From assembly GCF_025370935.1 (NCBI RefSeq), contig NC_133473.1:1778288-1842287 (forward strand): 64,000 bases of DNA. The letters run 5' to 3'. The notes under the pieces are model-generated. The model ran no database searches, was not told the DNA's origin, and saw only the letters and a list, made by a program, of their open reading frames with translations. Of the stretch, positions 1 through 11,157 are shown piece by piece. How positions within the stretch are numbered: the stretch's first letter is position 1; each line of letters opens with the position of its first letter. The translations under genes and the position numbers were made by a program. Source of the stretch: Choristoneura fumiferana (lineage: Eukaryota; Arthropoda; Insecta; Lepidoptera; Tortricidae).

Positions 1-115
1 AACTGCATTCAAATCGGTCCACCCGTTTAAGAGCTACGGTGCCACAGACAGACACACATAGCGGTCAAACTTTTAACACCCCTCTTTTTGCGTCGGGGGT
101 TAAAAATATACATCA
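1..115 (+). repeat. Interspersed repeat fragment (AAATCGGT...CCGTTTAAGAG family)
   Basis: The segment carries the block AAATCGGTCCACCCGTTTAA followed by GAGCTACGGTGCCACAGACA and a short GTCTG/ACAGAC run. The same block recurs twice at 33300-33605, which shows it is dispersed. It resembles the 3' part of a lepidopteran non-LTR element. It is cut by the window edge and the family assignment is not certain. Confidence 0.5.
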
Positions 116-734
116 TCATCATATCAGGCGTAGGGCGTCCACTGTAGGACATAGGCTTCCCCCATATACCTCCAGTTGCTTCATTTGGCACCGTAAGGCA
201 CTTGTCCCACCGCCGACGATGAGCGAGAAGCGAGTAGAGCGAGTAACTAGAAACGAGTGGGCGAGCAGCGAGAAGCGAGTGTAGTTTTGTCGCTCGGCTG
301 TAAGCGAGTGTTCGCGTGCGACGGGCGATTACTCGCTCCACTCGACTCGCTCGTGCGGGGCGGCCGCCAAGCTGCGCATAGCTCAGCGAGTTTTATAGCT
401 CTTGTCGCTGCGACAAAAGATGTAAAAGCGAGTTCTCGCCGACAGTGTGAACAGCCAGCAATCAACTATTAATATATGTCTCTTTTACTCACACAGGATC
501 TTATATCTTTTGTTCGTTTCTTGAGCGAGAAAATAGTCGATAGCCAATCGTTTCCTCGCTGGCGGTGAGACAACTGCCTAAACCCAATCAAGTAGGTTTG
601 TATGAAATAAGGTTTTGGTTAAAATTTCATTTTTATAACAAGCTTTTTTGTTGACCCAAACTACATTTGCATACCAAATTTCACGTTATGCTGTAGACTG
701 CACTAAATTTATAATTGTGCTTGTTTTTTGGTAG
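116..734. repeat. Unclassified repeat-like intronic DNA with GCGAG/CTCGC clusters
   Basis: This is intron sequence upstream of the first visible Exo70 exon. Between about 210 and 470 it is unusually rich in GCGAG and CTCGC words on both strands, giving many short hairpins, as in fold-back MITEs. From about 590 the sequence resembles a block at 45548-45610 (CAAACTACATTTGCATACCA here). No coding potential is recognised. Confidence 0.35.
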
Positions 735-3700
735 TTGGAATAAGTTGCTGGCTCATACGGTGCTGGAAGAGGCCCCTCCTCCCAAACTGAGGGACCGTGA
801 TCGGCAGATATTGAAGGATAAGTTTGCTGTGAGTACTCCTTAATTCCAGTTTAGACGTGCGAGAAAAAAACTTGCAACTTGCATTAAGCCGTGTTTAGAC
901 TCGCAAGAAAAATGGTGCAAGTAGCAATTACATTGCGGCGCTCGATGCGACTACAAACTCGTTGGCTACACGGCCTCGCAATGTAATGCAATTAGCACGA
1001 TTTTTCTTGCAAGTCTAAACTCGGTTGTACTATGGCCAGCAAAAGTCGATGGACAATTCCCAAACATAATCGTCTGACACGTGAAACGGCGCCATCTATG
1101 TGTTTGAAGTGTATTAGCGGTATTTACTTATTTACTAACTTAGTTAGTTTATTAAGATGCCACTAGATGGCGCTGGCGCTGACCTTAAAAAAATATTTTA
1201 TATTCATGTTAGAAATTTGATATTTCACTGCCGTAGTAACTAAATTATGTCCCTGCCTGCGAAGCGCGTAACGACATTTTCTGTCTCTTTCGTACTTGTC
1301 GTAAGAGAAGGAGAATATTATTATTCGCATTACTATCGTTTCTTGTCCTTCAAATATTCCAACGATATTTTCTTTGGTGTGTGTGAAGTTCCCAATCCGC
1401 ACTGGGCCTGCGTGGGAACTACGGCCCAAGCCCTCTCATTCTGAGAGAAGGCCTGTGACCAGCAGTGGGACGTGTATCTATAGGCTGGGATGCTGATGAT
1501 AGATAAATTCTTTATTTACGAAGACTCATGTTGCGAATTAGTGTCAACTTTAGTAATCTCCAAATCTAGCAGTAAATTTACAAAAACACAAACTCTATAT
1601 TATCGCCTGGTGGGATTTGAACTTGTGACATACGAACGAAGAACGAAGTTCACAACCACTTGACCATCGTACTGTTATCTTAAGCGATGAAAATCGGATC
1701 TATATCGGGTCGTCTTAAAATTAATCGGTAAGTCATGCGTGTTTAACGAAACTTAAAGAGGGTAGACTGAAGATCTTCAAACTACCAGGCTAAGTTTTTA
1801 TTACAAAGATTTTGCTACTTGTTCAGCTGCTTGCAACATCGTTTGATCGTCTCTTTCAAGTTGAATCTGCTTATTATCGTAATTATTCTTTAAAATGAGT
1901 TCTCATCGCAATATTGAAATGGTTAAAACATGTGAAATTATTTATATGAAGAAGGAAAAAATATGTCGGAAATTTCTAGAGAAATTGGAGTTAATAATGT
2001 GAGTTTTTTTGTTTACGTTCATCCTACCAACTTCTTCATTAAAATTATATCTACGTTATATTATTTTATGTTTATTTATATTGTTACAGATAAAACAGTT
2101 ATATTATTATGGGTACGACGATATCAAGACGAAGGATCTTTGCTGCATCGTCAAAGATCGGGTAGACCACGACTCATAGATGCCCGCTATGATGTTGCCC
2201 ACTGTTAGAATTGTCTATCCAGAAGAACAAGTGTCGTGCATAACGTTCGTGCAAGATAACTGCCCAATACACGGTCGAGTATTGTGCAAGACTGGTTTGA
2301 TCAACACAAAAATTATATTAAAGTCGTTCCTTGGCCTGCCAGATCACCGGATTTAAATCCCATTGAAAATGTATGGGGTGTTATGTCCAACGTTGGGATA
2401 ACCAAAATAAGCGAACTCTGTTACGTTAGTAGCCCACTGTGTAAAAATAAGGGACAGTTATTCGCGGCTCTAATATGTGTGAAAATCTAGTTGCATCGAT
2501 GCGATTCTTTTTGCAAGCAGTTATCGACAATCATGGTGGTTACACCAGTTATTAAAATAAAATTGATAGTTACGTGTAGACCGGGTTATATACTCAAACA
2601 ATTATGTTATAATAAAATATATAAGGTGCAGATATTTTCAGGGTATGTAATTAATAACCTAAGAATCATAATTGACGCATAAATTATTTAAGTATTGTGT
2701 GGTAATATTTTTTTGCTTCATACAAAAATACCATTCCGTCCAAAAATAATCATCCTCGCATTAACGTTTGTTTTTTTAATTTAAGTAATTGAAACCAATT
2801 AACGACGATGCAAATAATCGATCCTCAAAATATCCGCATCGGATTTTCTAGCACACTGTATTATATCAAAATATTTATCTTTATTTATGATCCTGTAGGT
2901 ATCACTTTGTTATGAAAAGTAATTATTTTATTATTATAAACAAAACATTTAATTATACCTTGATAGTTTTGTTTACTTATTTATATGAGATAAGTGTGAA
3001 AGTTCAATATATGACTGTAAATACTGTAATCTTATTATAACTGTCAGTAACACATTACACACTACAGTGGATCTACGCCATCAACTATTGATAAGTAAAT
3101 GTTTAAAACTGGAAAACTTCAATTATTATAATTTATAACGCTTTCGAGTCTAATGATAACCCGGTCTCAGGTATAATACTTTCAAATACTATTTTTTTAT
3201 TGTGGTTCAGCTTCAATCCTCTTTCCAGAATCGGAAATGAATACTTAAGCTAATTCTCAATAAAATGTTAAAATACAACTTTTGGTCAGGTGCTAATTAA
3301 ATAACTGAAAACCTCACACGACACCCAGTAAATATTTTTTCATTTTATTTTAAGTTACTTGTTTGCGTTTATTTTCGAATACCTTCATTATTTCCTAAAA
3401 TAATTGTATGTTTTACGTAATCAGTAAGTAATTCTACTTCATTTCTAACTTTACAGTTGTAATTTTTAATGCCAGATTTAGAAGAAAGCCAAACTGACGC
3501 AAAACGGCCAGTAGGTAGGTATTAAATTATCTAAGGGGTATGAAACATCCTAAAACATTTAATTGGTGTATGCATTCGTAATATTTAGACTGGGCCCAAT
3601 AAAAAAAGGATTTAAAAACTCAAACACAACCTGATTTAAAACATAGTGTAATCGATTCTACTCTGGATTCTGAACAAACTACTTTCTGGTTTTCAGTTAT

Positions 3701-5781
3701 TTAATTAATATATAGTATAACATTAATAACTGCGTCAATATTTAATGAATAGAAATATTGTTTTAGGAATAAAATTTTATGTTTTAAACTTCAAAACGTG
3801 TATTATTTCTGTTACAACGTTATCCTTTTTTCAGAGTATTTTTTTAATTTCCATATCAGTTATCTACAAAATTAAAATATAAACTTATAAAATATAAAAA
3901 TAAGAACAAAAAAAAACAATTCTGATATGTAGGATACGAACTCATGATCATTAACGAGTTTATCTAAGCAGCCGATCAACTCTGCTATCAACACATTACT
4001 GTTACGGGATAAAATATCGATCATATCATAATAACTGTTTAACAGCGCCATCTAGTTCATTTCTTGTGAACACTTAACAAAATCGCCAACTCTCGTGTTC
4101 AAGCGATTATAGAACGTAAGGTGTCCATCCACTTATGCAGGCCATTGTACATTGCGTGGGCGTAAAGCGAACTAGTTTGAAGTGGAAAATCGAACGCTAC
4201 GATGTAAAGCAACTTGTACAATTTTTCTTGCAAATCTAAGTATTGATGATTTTACGTCCTTCGTTTTATTTCCCAATTTGGTACCATCAGCCAAATATGT
4301 GGTCTACCACCCTAAAGTTGATAATCGTTTGCATGTCACAAAACAATAATGCCAATAGACGTGTCTGTCAACTAGAAAGTTCGACTTTAGCGACATATTC
4401 ATTTGATAGGAACTTGTTTTAAAATTGATAGACCACTTGTTTAGCTGATGGTACGTTATTTTAAGAAAAAGTATTGTTATGTGAATTTTCCCTATTGTCA
4501 TTTCAACATATACGATTAGGCGTTAATTTGCGCAGGTTTATATCAATGATCTAAAACGATTACTTTGCTCACCCGCGACCTTAACGTCTAAAGGTCTTGA
4601 ATAAAGGTAGGTCTTAAGGTTTAAGGTCGTGGATGAACAAAGTAATGATTTAGTCCATGTCAACTTGACATTGGTATTGATGACATCATCATCATCATCT
4701 GGATATTCTGCAGTCGTTCAACCGCGAGTGGGAGGAGTGCACTAAAGCGCAACGCAGCTACAGCGTGCCCGACCCAGAATTGCGTGAAGCCCTCAAGAGA
4801 GACAACAAAGAGACTCTGCTGCCGCCATACACCAAGTTCTATGATACCTACGGGGCCCTGCCGTTCTCGAAGAACCCTGATAAATACGTCAAGTACAGCC
4901 CTGTACAAGTGAGTGTTGATAGAAATAGGAGCTCCGCGGAGCGCAGCTTTCAAAGCGGATGCTGTCAAAAGTTCTGAGATATACGGTTAAGTAGGAATTA
5001 TTTGAGTTGTCCCGATCTCGTTAACAGCCTTAACAGCCTTTCGAACAAAGCCATTGTATTCTATTATGTCTTCAAGTGCATAATCCTCAGTTTAAAATAA
5101 AATGAAATATAAGATAAAATAGCTCATTGAAATAACGACTTTATTATTTACAATAGAGAGTTCATTTTAAATAAAACTTTGTTGGTAGATAATGTTTTTC
5201 AAAATTGAATGCGTCGTAGACAAGCAGCCTCATGGAAAAGTATTAACTGCGAGCGTGTATTTATTCTAAAATGCAGTTTCTGCTCTAGACAATAAAGTCG
5301 TTATTTCAATGACCTATTTTATTTTATATTTCCGTTAAATAATTCCTACTATACATGCCGGTTCCCATCATAATTCATCATGTTGATCAAGAACATCACT
5401 ATACAAGTTAGTCTTAACAAAAATAGGAGCTCCCTGAGGCGGCAGAGTTAAATAACAAATAGGCTAAGAGCTGTCCTAAACTGAATTCTGTGACACTTAG
5501 GTATCAACTCAAACCATGTACAATTAAGTTAATTCCAAGAAAAAAATTGTGAAATAGAAGCTCCGCCAAATATCCGGGGCCAAATTGCATAAAGTAAAAG
5601 CAAATAGCAATCAGTGAACTACAATACAAAATTGCTAATACTATTCGATTTTACTTTGTTATGTAGTTGGACCCTGATTTTAACTGGCGCTGACTGTACA
5701 TATATAAAGGTAGATATTATTGTACAATTTATTTTTCAGATCGCTACTCAGCTGGACGGTTACTTCGACGAAGCAGCCTAG
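735..5781 (+). CDS. Exo70: Exocyst complex component 7 (Exo70), last three exons, 5'-partial
   Basis: Exo70 is the exocyst subunit that binds phosphoinositides and helps tether secretory vesicles to the plasma membrane. Three exons are visible: 735-828, 4714-4908 and 5740-5781, ending in TAG. Each has an AG acceptor; the first two have GTGAGT donors and both joins are phase 0. The deduced C-terminus of about 109 residues contains KLRDRDRQILKDKF, then FNREWEEC, then YGALPFSKNPDKYVKYSP, and ends IATQLDGYFDEAA. The order and spacing match the C-terminal helical region of animal Exo70, where human has KLRDKERQ, FNDGLEEL, then KNPEKYIKY. The upstream part lies left of the window. The two introns (about 3.9 and 0.8 kb) hold repeats. 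AATAAA at 5835-5840 is a likely polyadenylation signal. Identity is firm; the exon ends are inferred from splice consensus and homology. Confidence 0.93.
884..1030. repeat. Fold-back MITE in Exo70 intron
   Basis: Left arm GTGTTTAGACTCGCAAGAAA is mirrored near the right end by TTTCTTGCAAGTCTAAACTC. The inner parts CAATTACATTGCG and CGCAATGTAATGCAATT also pair, so nearly the whole ~147 bp folds on itself. A diverged relative lies near 4125-4245 (CATTGTACATTGCG ... ACAATTTTTCTTGCAA). It has no ORF. Confidence 0.7.
1376..1502 (+). repeat. 3' part of tRNA-derived SINE (family A)
   Basis: This matches the 3' half of the full SINE at 10101-10411: TCCCAATCCGCACTGGGCC, then GCCCAAGCCCTCTCATTCTG, then a tail ending in GGCTGGGATGCTGATGAT. 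It is truncated at its 5' end and lies in the first visible Exo70 intron. Confidence 0.75.
1603..1668 (-). repeat. Degenerate tRNA-like SINE head
   Basis: On the minus strand the segment reads like a tRNA T-arm (AAGTTCAAATCCC) preceded by an A-box-like GGTCAAGTGGTTGTG. No intact cloverleaf is seen, so it is taken as an old SINE head, not a tRNA gene. A similar remnant lies at about 3928-3995. Confidence 0.4.
1894..2435 (+). pseudogene. Tc1-like transposase pseudogene
   Basis: Three pieces of a Tc1-family transposase lie in order but in different frames. There is a helix-turn-helix start with SEISREIGVN (about 1963-1998), a WVRRYQDEG...SGRPRL linker (about 2110-2175), a QDNCPIH catalytic segment (about 2252-2272) and WPARSPDLNPIENVWG (about 2332-2380). 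Most of the catalytic core between linker and QDN is missing, and a roughly 90-bp AT-rich stretch splits the DNA-binding part. It is a dead element in an Exo70 intron. The family assignment rests on the SPDLNPIENVW motif typical of Tc1 transposases. Confidence 0.8.
2480..4090. other. AT-rich intron of Exo70, no feature recognised
   Basis: This stretch is strongly AT-rich, with stops in all frames and no motif, long inverted repeat or microsatellite that I recognise. A degenerate tRNA-like remnant on the minus strand is visible around 3928-3995 (ATGAGTTCGTATCC as T-arm). Confidence 0.5.
4985..5352. repeat. Palindromic AT-rich element in last Exo70 intron
   Basis: GTAGGAATTATTT at about 4992 is mirrored by AAATAATTCCTAC at about 5337. 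Inside, GAAATAACGACTTTATT at about 5132 is mirrored by AATAAAGTCGTTATTTC at about 5291. The structure is a non-autonomous fold-back element of about 370 bp with no coding content. Confidence 0.55.
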
Positions 5782-5844
5782 TCTTGATCTATTTAGTAAA
5801 CAAGTATTATTATACTCACATATTTATTTACATAAATAAAACAC

Positions 5845-6295
5845 ATTATTTAATAATATTGTCGTTTATTTTTCTAATGCCCTCTCGTCGCCTTGCCTCC
5901 TCTCTTCTTGGGCCACTGCAACAAAATTTAACACTGAACTATTTAAGCGTACATCCTATATTATACAATTTGATACTGAACTAATGGTCTAAGATCCGAA
6001 CTTGAAAAGATCTTCACCAGTCTGATAACAGAATGAAACCTATTTTATATTAAATTTAGTATATTAGAAAATATATTAGAAATGGATTTGCTAAAAAAAT
6101 CCTGGACAGGCTATATTTAATTATCTTTAAAAAATGATTTTTAATAAATTTTTGTTGCATCATCGAAATAATAAGAAAATTTTATATGGACTTAAAGTAT
6201 ACCTATAGAATATGTAGACGTTGGGTTTGCTATAGTTTAGCACAGGTATAAACTTAAACAGTTATGTCGATGCCGGTTACTTTCACTTAAGCGGT
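5845..6295. other. AT-rich intergenic DNA downstream of Exo70
   Basis: Nothing recognisable is present apart from AT-rich sequence; short open frames here show no family resemblance. Confidence 0.4.
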
Positions 6296-6299
6296 GTTT

Positions 6300-6545
6300 T
6301 ATTGTGAACCCGTGTGGTGTCGGATTAGAATTACACCTCTCCATTTCTTCCGTGGATGTCGTAAGAGGCGACTGAGGATATAGGTTAAGGTATACCGTAG
6401 GCGACAGGCTAGCATCCTGTCACTAGTGTACCGTTTTAGTCAACTTAAAGCCTAAAATTGCTAAAAGTGGCTCCGAAGCGGTAACGTTTCGTGTGCTCTG
6501 CCTACCCCATTTGGGAATACAGGCGTGATGTTTGTGTGTGTATTT
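6300..6545 (+). repeat. Interspersed repeat, LINE-tail-like (GTGGATGTCGTAAGAGGCGA)
   Basis: The core GTGGATGTCGTAAGAGGCGA, followed by a CTAGCATCCTGTCACTAGTG segment and TACCCCATTTGGGAATACAG, is a word set I associate with a common lepidopteran retroelement tail. No second copy was found in this window, so the call rests on recognition alone. Confidence 0.35.
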
Positions 6546-6644
6546 GTTTATTGTGAACACGTTGATATAGGGTCGGCATTTAACTAAAATTCATTAAAAA
6601 AAATACCCTGTCCAGTTTTTTTTTCCAAAACCATTTCTAACAAG

Positions 6645-6857
6645 CTTTTGCCCGCGACTTCGTTCGCGTGGAATTAGGTTATCGCGCGCTGTTCGCTCGG
6701 GAACTGTGCATTATTCTGGGATAAAAAGTAGCCTATATACTCTCTGGCCCATAAACTATCTCTTTGCCAAAACTCACGTCAATCCGTCGCTTCGCTTCGA
6801 CGTGAAAGACGGACAAACATTAAAAACACACACTTTCACATTTATAATATTAGTATG
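6645..6857 (+). repeat. RTE-like LINE 3' end fragment
   Basis: The sequence runs CGGGCTTCG-type start (TTTTGCCCGCGACTTCGTTC), GGGATAAAAAGTAGCCTATA, then GACGTGAAAGACGGACAAAC and a tail TATAATATTAGTATGGAT. Copies occur at 23997-24211, 37507-37724 and, more diverged, at 23730-23905. The family is a very abundant lepidopteran RTE-type 3' tail; only the 3' end survives here. Confidence 0.65.
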
Positions 6858-7330
6858 GATATACTAAATTTTTATTATATATAAAATACATTTCATTCCA
6901 TTATCAGATCAGTGTAGATCTAATAAGTTCGGATCTTCTACTATAATAGTAAACCCAATGCACTGTCGACCGGTTGCGGGGATTTGGTTCCGGTGTGTGG
7001 ACGTCACATGCCAGTATGACTTTCTCTGTCTAATCTTGAATTTCAAACCCTCATAACTTTGTTATTTGTACAGGTAGCTTAAAAATTGTTTATTTATTCG
7101 ATAACAGGCATTGTGTAGTTTAATTTATAAACATATACAAAATAGTCAAATACCGTATTGAAAACAAGCCGTCAAACCGCTTGTGGGCCTTGCACGGTTA
7201 CCTGCATACAGTACCCACGCACTGGGCAGCCAGGTGACAGAGTGGTCATCAATGTAGCGACAAGTGTCATCGAGATACCGCAGAGAGTCGGTTCCCTAAC
7301 ATACATAAGTATTACCTAGTATGACATATA

Positions 7331-9440
7331 CAGGGTGGAAAAATCGAATGCCACATGGATGGCAACTACCTTAAGTATTGTAAATAACACATTTTGTGTA
7401 AGGGAGACTTTCCTTCGTTTTTAAAAACAATAAAAACTGCATTTAATGATTTATGAAAAATCGCTTGCCTCAGTCGGGACTCGAACCGGTCAAATGTGAC
7501 AAAAAATAATGTGCTGTATTTTATGATGCAGATCGAAAGGGTTACTGATAAGGTTCATTTTTCTCTAAATAACAAATACAATCAGAATAACGGAAGGCCA
7601 TGAAAATTGTAAACGAAAAATTAAAACACACAAAATAAAACAATATTCATTTAATAACCTTACTAAAACCTTTCTAACTAAAGTAGTTGTTCAAAATGAG
7701 CCCCGTTTTGGCGTTTGCATAAATTTAATCTTTTGAGGAATTGTCTTTTCGTAGCTCGTTGCAGTGAATTGTGGTGAATATTAGTAATAGCTGCATGGAC
7801 TTCGGTTTTCAATTCGCATACGTTTTCGTAAGTTCTTTTATAAATAACATCCTTCACGTATCCCCACAAAAAGTAGTCTAATGGTGTTAGATCCGGAGAT
7901 CTGGCCGGCCATTTAATAATCCCTTTTGTACCGATCCATGTCTGGAAATGGTTATTTAGATATGTAGTCGATAACCTGCTGTTATGTGCTGGTGCACCGT
8001 CTTGTTGGAAAATAAAAGTGTCGTATTCTTCGGGTAGATCATTTAATGCATTTCGCAATAGGTCCAGGATTTCGAGGTATTTTACTGTATTCAGGTGTCC
8101 TTCAAATATGTGAACCATAACAACCCTGTTTTTCACTATCCCGCACCAAACGTTAAAAGAGAATCTCACCTGATTATTAGTTTCATGTGTACGCATCGGG
8201 TTTATACGGCACCAATAATGGTTATTGTGACGATTGTACATACCATTATTACTAAAGTTACTTTCATCTGACCATATTATGTAATCCAAAAAATTTTCGT
8301 CTTGAGCCAATTTTGCCTCGATATCTCGACAGAATTGAAGCCTTCGGTCAGTGTCTCCCGGAAGCAATTTTTGCACCAAACGACCTTCACGGTAACATTT
8401 ATACTTGTATTTTTTGAGCACGCTTAGCACACGAGTATGATTAGAACCAAGTATTTCAGCGGCTTCTCTGCTCGATGCTTTCGGGTAGGCTTCAAAATAA
8501 GTTAAGACACTTAAATCGAAATCGGAATAACTAATCGGCTGTTGTAGTCGCCGAAGGCGGCTCTCAAGTCTTCCATGGCGTTTTAAGTTTTTAACCATTC
8601 GTTGCAAGACGAACCTGGATGGTATTTGCCTGTTTGGATATTGTTCCGCGTACCACTGGAGTGCTCGTGTTACATTTTTTGCATTAACAAAGTACGCTTC
8701 TATTAAATCGAACTGTTCTTGATAATCGTCAGCCATTTATAATGTAAAAGCACTTGCAAGTCACAATTTCAATTTATCTACGTAAAATAGTAGCTCTAAT
8801 ATTCGAAAATGGAATAAACACAATTCGAAAAAAAGAAAAGAATGCGTTCAACAAGTCGGGCATTATTTGTTTTAAATTAAAAAGATTGCACTTAGAAAAA
8901 CAAAAACGGTTCGTTAAAATGTTCCATTTTTAAAAATTTACCTATCCTAGCTACTATGATGACTAGAGAATAATTGATGCAATTTTCCTATCAAAGGAAG
9001 TAGGTTACTAAAGTGGCATTAGTAATCGCAACTAAAGTGATAAGTAAACATAAGTGTAGCTCATCATTATCATGTCATTTAAACGTCTTTATTTTGCTTG
9101 TATTCCAGGGATTACGTCTTAATTCACGTGACGGGTGAAATCAAATTTAAAAGGTAATTGTTAGTTTTCATGGCCTTCCGTTATTCTGATTGTATTTGTT
9201 ATTTAGAGAAAAATGAACCTTATCAGTAACCCTTTCGATCTGCATCATAAAATACAGCACATTATTTTTTGTCACATTTGACCGGTTCGAGTCTCGACTG
9301 AGGCAAGCGATTTTTCATAAATCCTTAAATGCAGTTTTTATTGTTTTTAAAAACGAAGGAAAGTCTCCCTTACACAAAATTTGTTATTTACAATACTTAA
9401 GGTAGTTGCCATCCATGTGGCATTCGATTTTTCCACCCTG
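7331..9440 (-). mobile_element. Complete mariner-like DNA transposon with 276-bp inverted repeats
   Basis: The ends are CAGGGTGGAAAAATCG and its exact complement. The left repeat (7331-7606) and right repeat (9165-9440) are 276 bp each and differ at about three positions by eye. TA, in fact TATA, flanks both sides (7327-7330 and 9441-9444), as expected from TA target duplication in the Tc1/mariner superfamily. The 2,110-bp element encloses one minus-strand gene (7678-8736). Near-identical repeats plus an intact gene suggest a recent insertion. The right end abuts the repeat at 9443-9900. Confidence 0.93.
7678..8736 (-). CDS. mariner-like transposase, intact
   Basis: This 352-residue protein should cut and paste the surrounding element by DDE/D chemistry. 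Residues 1-60 form a helix-turn-helix-type DNA-binding region (MADDYQEQFDLIEAYF...) of the kind found in many arthropod mariner-like transposases, followed by a second helical region up to about 120. The catalytic aspartates are visible as WSDESN (D157), QQDGAPAH (D246) and WPARSPDLTPLDYFLWG (D282, with D287 as an alternative third residue). Spacing D246-D282 leaves 35 residues between them, close to the 34 of classical mariner. The ORF has no stop or frameshift from ATG to TAG-type end and fills the interior between the inverted repeats. Classification below superfamily level would need a phylogeny. Confidence 0.92.
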   Translation of the reverse strand: MADDYQEQFDLIEAYFVNAKNVTRALQWYAEQYPNRQIPSRFVLQRMVKNLKRHGRLESRLRRLQQPISYSDFDLSVLTYFEAYPKASSREAAEILGSNHTRVLSVLKKYKYKCYREGRLVQKLLPGDTDRRLQFCRDIEAKLAQDENFLDYIIWSDESNFSNNGMYNRHNNHYWCRINPMRTHETNNQVRFSFNVWCGIVKNRVVMVHIFEGHLNTVKYLEILDLLRNALNDLPEEYDTFIFQQDGAPAHNSRLSTTYLNNHFQTWIGTKGIIKWPARSPDLTPLDYFLWGYVKDVIYKRTYENVCELKTEVHAAITNIHHNSLQRATKRQFLKRLNLCKRQNGAHFEQLL

Positions 9441-9442
9441 TA

Positions 9443-9900
9443 TATTGTTTCATCACACTTGCTCGTAAACAGCGTCGTAACATGCAGGCTATCTTAGTTG
9501 CAACCCCCCAATAAAACCCTCGACCTTAATGTGCTTGTCTTGAAACCGTGGTCGGTAAAAGAGTCATTGCGCGTACTGATGGTGCTGCGCGCGCTGCTGC
9601 AGGACTACATGGACCACATGCACACGCACGGTGCGGCGCATGCCGAGGGAGGGGGAGGTAGAGGGCGGCGCTGCCAAGAGCACAGCCTAAGGTATCGCCA
9701 ATATTTGGAACAATTATATTTTTTCTTTTACAAATATAAAAATTTTGCTTGCAAATGTGATGAAAACATTGTATGTCGCACGGGCGGTACTAGAATTACG
9801 AACATCGACTCATTAAAGCCCTCAGTCTTCGACTTCGGGCTTCTAATAGACTCTCGTTCGTAATTCCTTATTTACCGCCCTTAAGACACAATGTACTATT
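9443..9900. repeat. Fold-back element, copy 1 of 2 (second at 24246-24735)
   Basis: TTTCATCACACTTGCTCGTA at the left is mirrored by GCAAATGTGATGAAAACATT at 9751-9770. A second hairpin follows: GAATTACGAAC (about 9793) pairs with GTTCGTAATTC (about 9858), bracketing GCCC/GGGC inner stems. The same order occurs at 24246-24735, but the interior between the first pair of arms differs strongly: here it is a GC-rich stretch (9560-9690) that could encode LRALLQDYMDHMHTHG. The mariner-like transposon lies directly to the left. Confidence 0.65.
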
Positions 9901-10004
9901 CTTTTATACTTTACCGTTTTACATCACAAACACAAACAGTCATAAAATGCACGACATTGACGTGACACATCATAAACCGACCGACCGTAAATTCGTAAGT
10001 AAGT

Positions 10005-10090
10005 AAGTAAGCAAATCTTTATTTGCTAGAATACGTTTACAAAGCGTTTATGTACAAGATCTCGTGGGTATAAATATTTACACATCATCA
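10005..10090 (-). repeat. Short LINE-tail-like repeat with (GTAA)n
   Basis: GTAAGTAAGTAAGTAAGCAA is followed by ATCTTTATTTGCTAGAATAC. The layout resembles the reverse complement of a non-LTR 3' tail, but the family is not recognised. Confidence 0.3.
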
Positions 10091-10100
10091 AATATATTAT

Positions 10101-10411
10101 GAAGCCGTGGTGGCCTAGTGGTTTGACCTATCGCCTCTCAAGCAGAGGGTCGTGGGTTCGAACCCCGGCTCGCACCTCTGAGTTTTTCGAAATTCATGTG
10201 CGGAATTACATTTGAAATTTACCACGAGCTTTGCGGTGAAGGAAAACATCGTGAGGAAACCTGCACAAACCTGCGACGCGATTCAATGGTGCGTGCGAAG
10301 TTCCCAATCCGCACTGGGCCCGCGTGGGAACTATGGCCCAAGCCCTCTTGATCTGAGAGGAGGCCTGTGCCCAGCAGTGGGACGTATATAGGCTGGGATG
10401 ATGATGATGAA
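10101..10411 (+). repeat. Full-length tRNA-derived SINE (family A)
   Basis: The 5' part is tRNA-like: a TGGCCTAGTGGTTTGACC A-box region, then GGTTCGAACCCCGG as B box. The body contains GGTGAAGGAAAACATCGTGA and GGAAACCTGCACAAACCTGC, and the 3' part ends GGCCTGTGCCCAGCAGTGGG, GGCTGGGATGATGATGATGA. Truncated copies with the same 3' end lie at 1376, 16975, 17885, 27790 and 44160, and a minus-strand copy at 47140-47400. The (ATG)n end suggests mobilisation by an RTE-type LINE. Confidence 0.85.
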
Positions 10412-10429
10412 ATATATTATTATGTCTAC

Positions 10430-11155
10430 ATAGACCTTTTTCGGTCATCAAGTGCAAGTGCAGTGGTTATTGGTTATACCTATGGTTCGCAAATTATTTA
10501 CATTTATAGTGCATTAAAATCCTACCTACCTACCTACCACCTGTATACCTGGCCACTTAGTGCGTGCGTACTTATAAATATTAAAATCAAGAGAAGTCAC
10601 AATATATACGCAAATTATAATGGCTTTAGTTTGGAAATTATCGAAGCAAAATTTACTAACCAATTCGACGGAACCGTTGTGCTATCAAACCAAAACTGAT
10701 GTTAGGTTAATTTAGATAATAACGGTTTAATTTAGAAATCAGTGTCTGGGAAACTTAAACTTCGAGCCAACATTATTACAGTCGTTCGTTCAGCAAAAAA
10801 TACCAACATCTGTAAGGTACAACTATTGTAAAAAGAGACAGACGGACGGATATTCAGGCTCCGCTTCTTCCCAAGCGGAGCGGAGACATAATCGACTAAA
10901 ACACATTAGTTAAAATATACGACGTATTGCCACATTCTAAGGCGAAAGGGTTAGACGTAAATTACAGAAAAATCGAAGTTCATACCGTATCGTTCTTCTC
11001 ACTCTCGTATTAAATAATATAAGCATAAGCGGGACGCCAAGACACGAAGTTCGAATTTTGTACTTCGTAGTATACAGCCAGGTCGGATTTACGTACCGCT
11101 ACGCCGGAAAGTTTTTTGGAAACGTGCAGCACCTCTTAAAACTTACACCGTGAAT
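10430..11155. other. Intergenic DNA without recognised gene
   Basis: AT-rich sequence with one small perfect hairpin at about 10857-10887 (CTCCGCTTCTTCCCAAGCGG). Short open frames have no family resemblance. Confidence 0.4.
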
Positions 11156-11157
11156 AA

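Noticed and set aside
1998..2090. A GT-AG intron in the Tc1-like transposase
   Set aside because: Removing it shifts the frame of a gene that is already frameshifted and lacks its core; the GT and AG are likely chance in AT-rich DNA.
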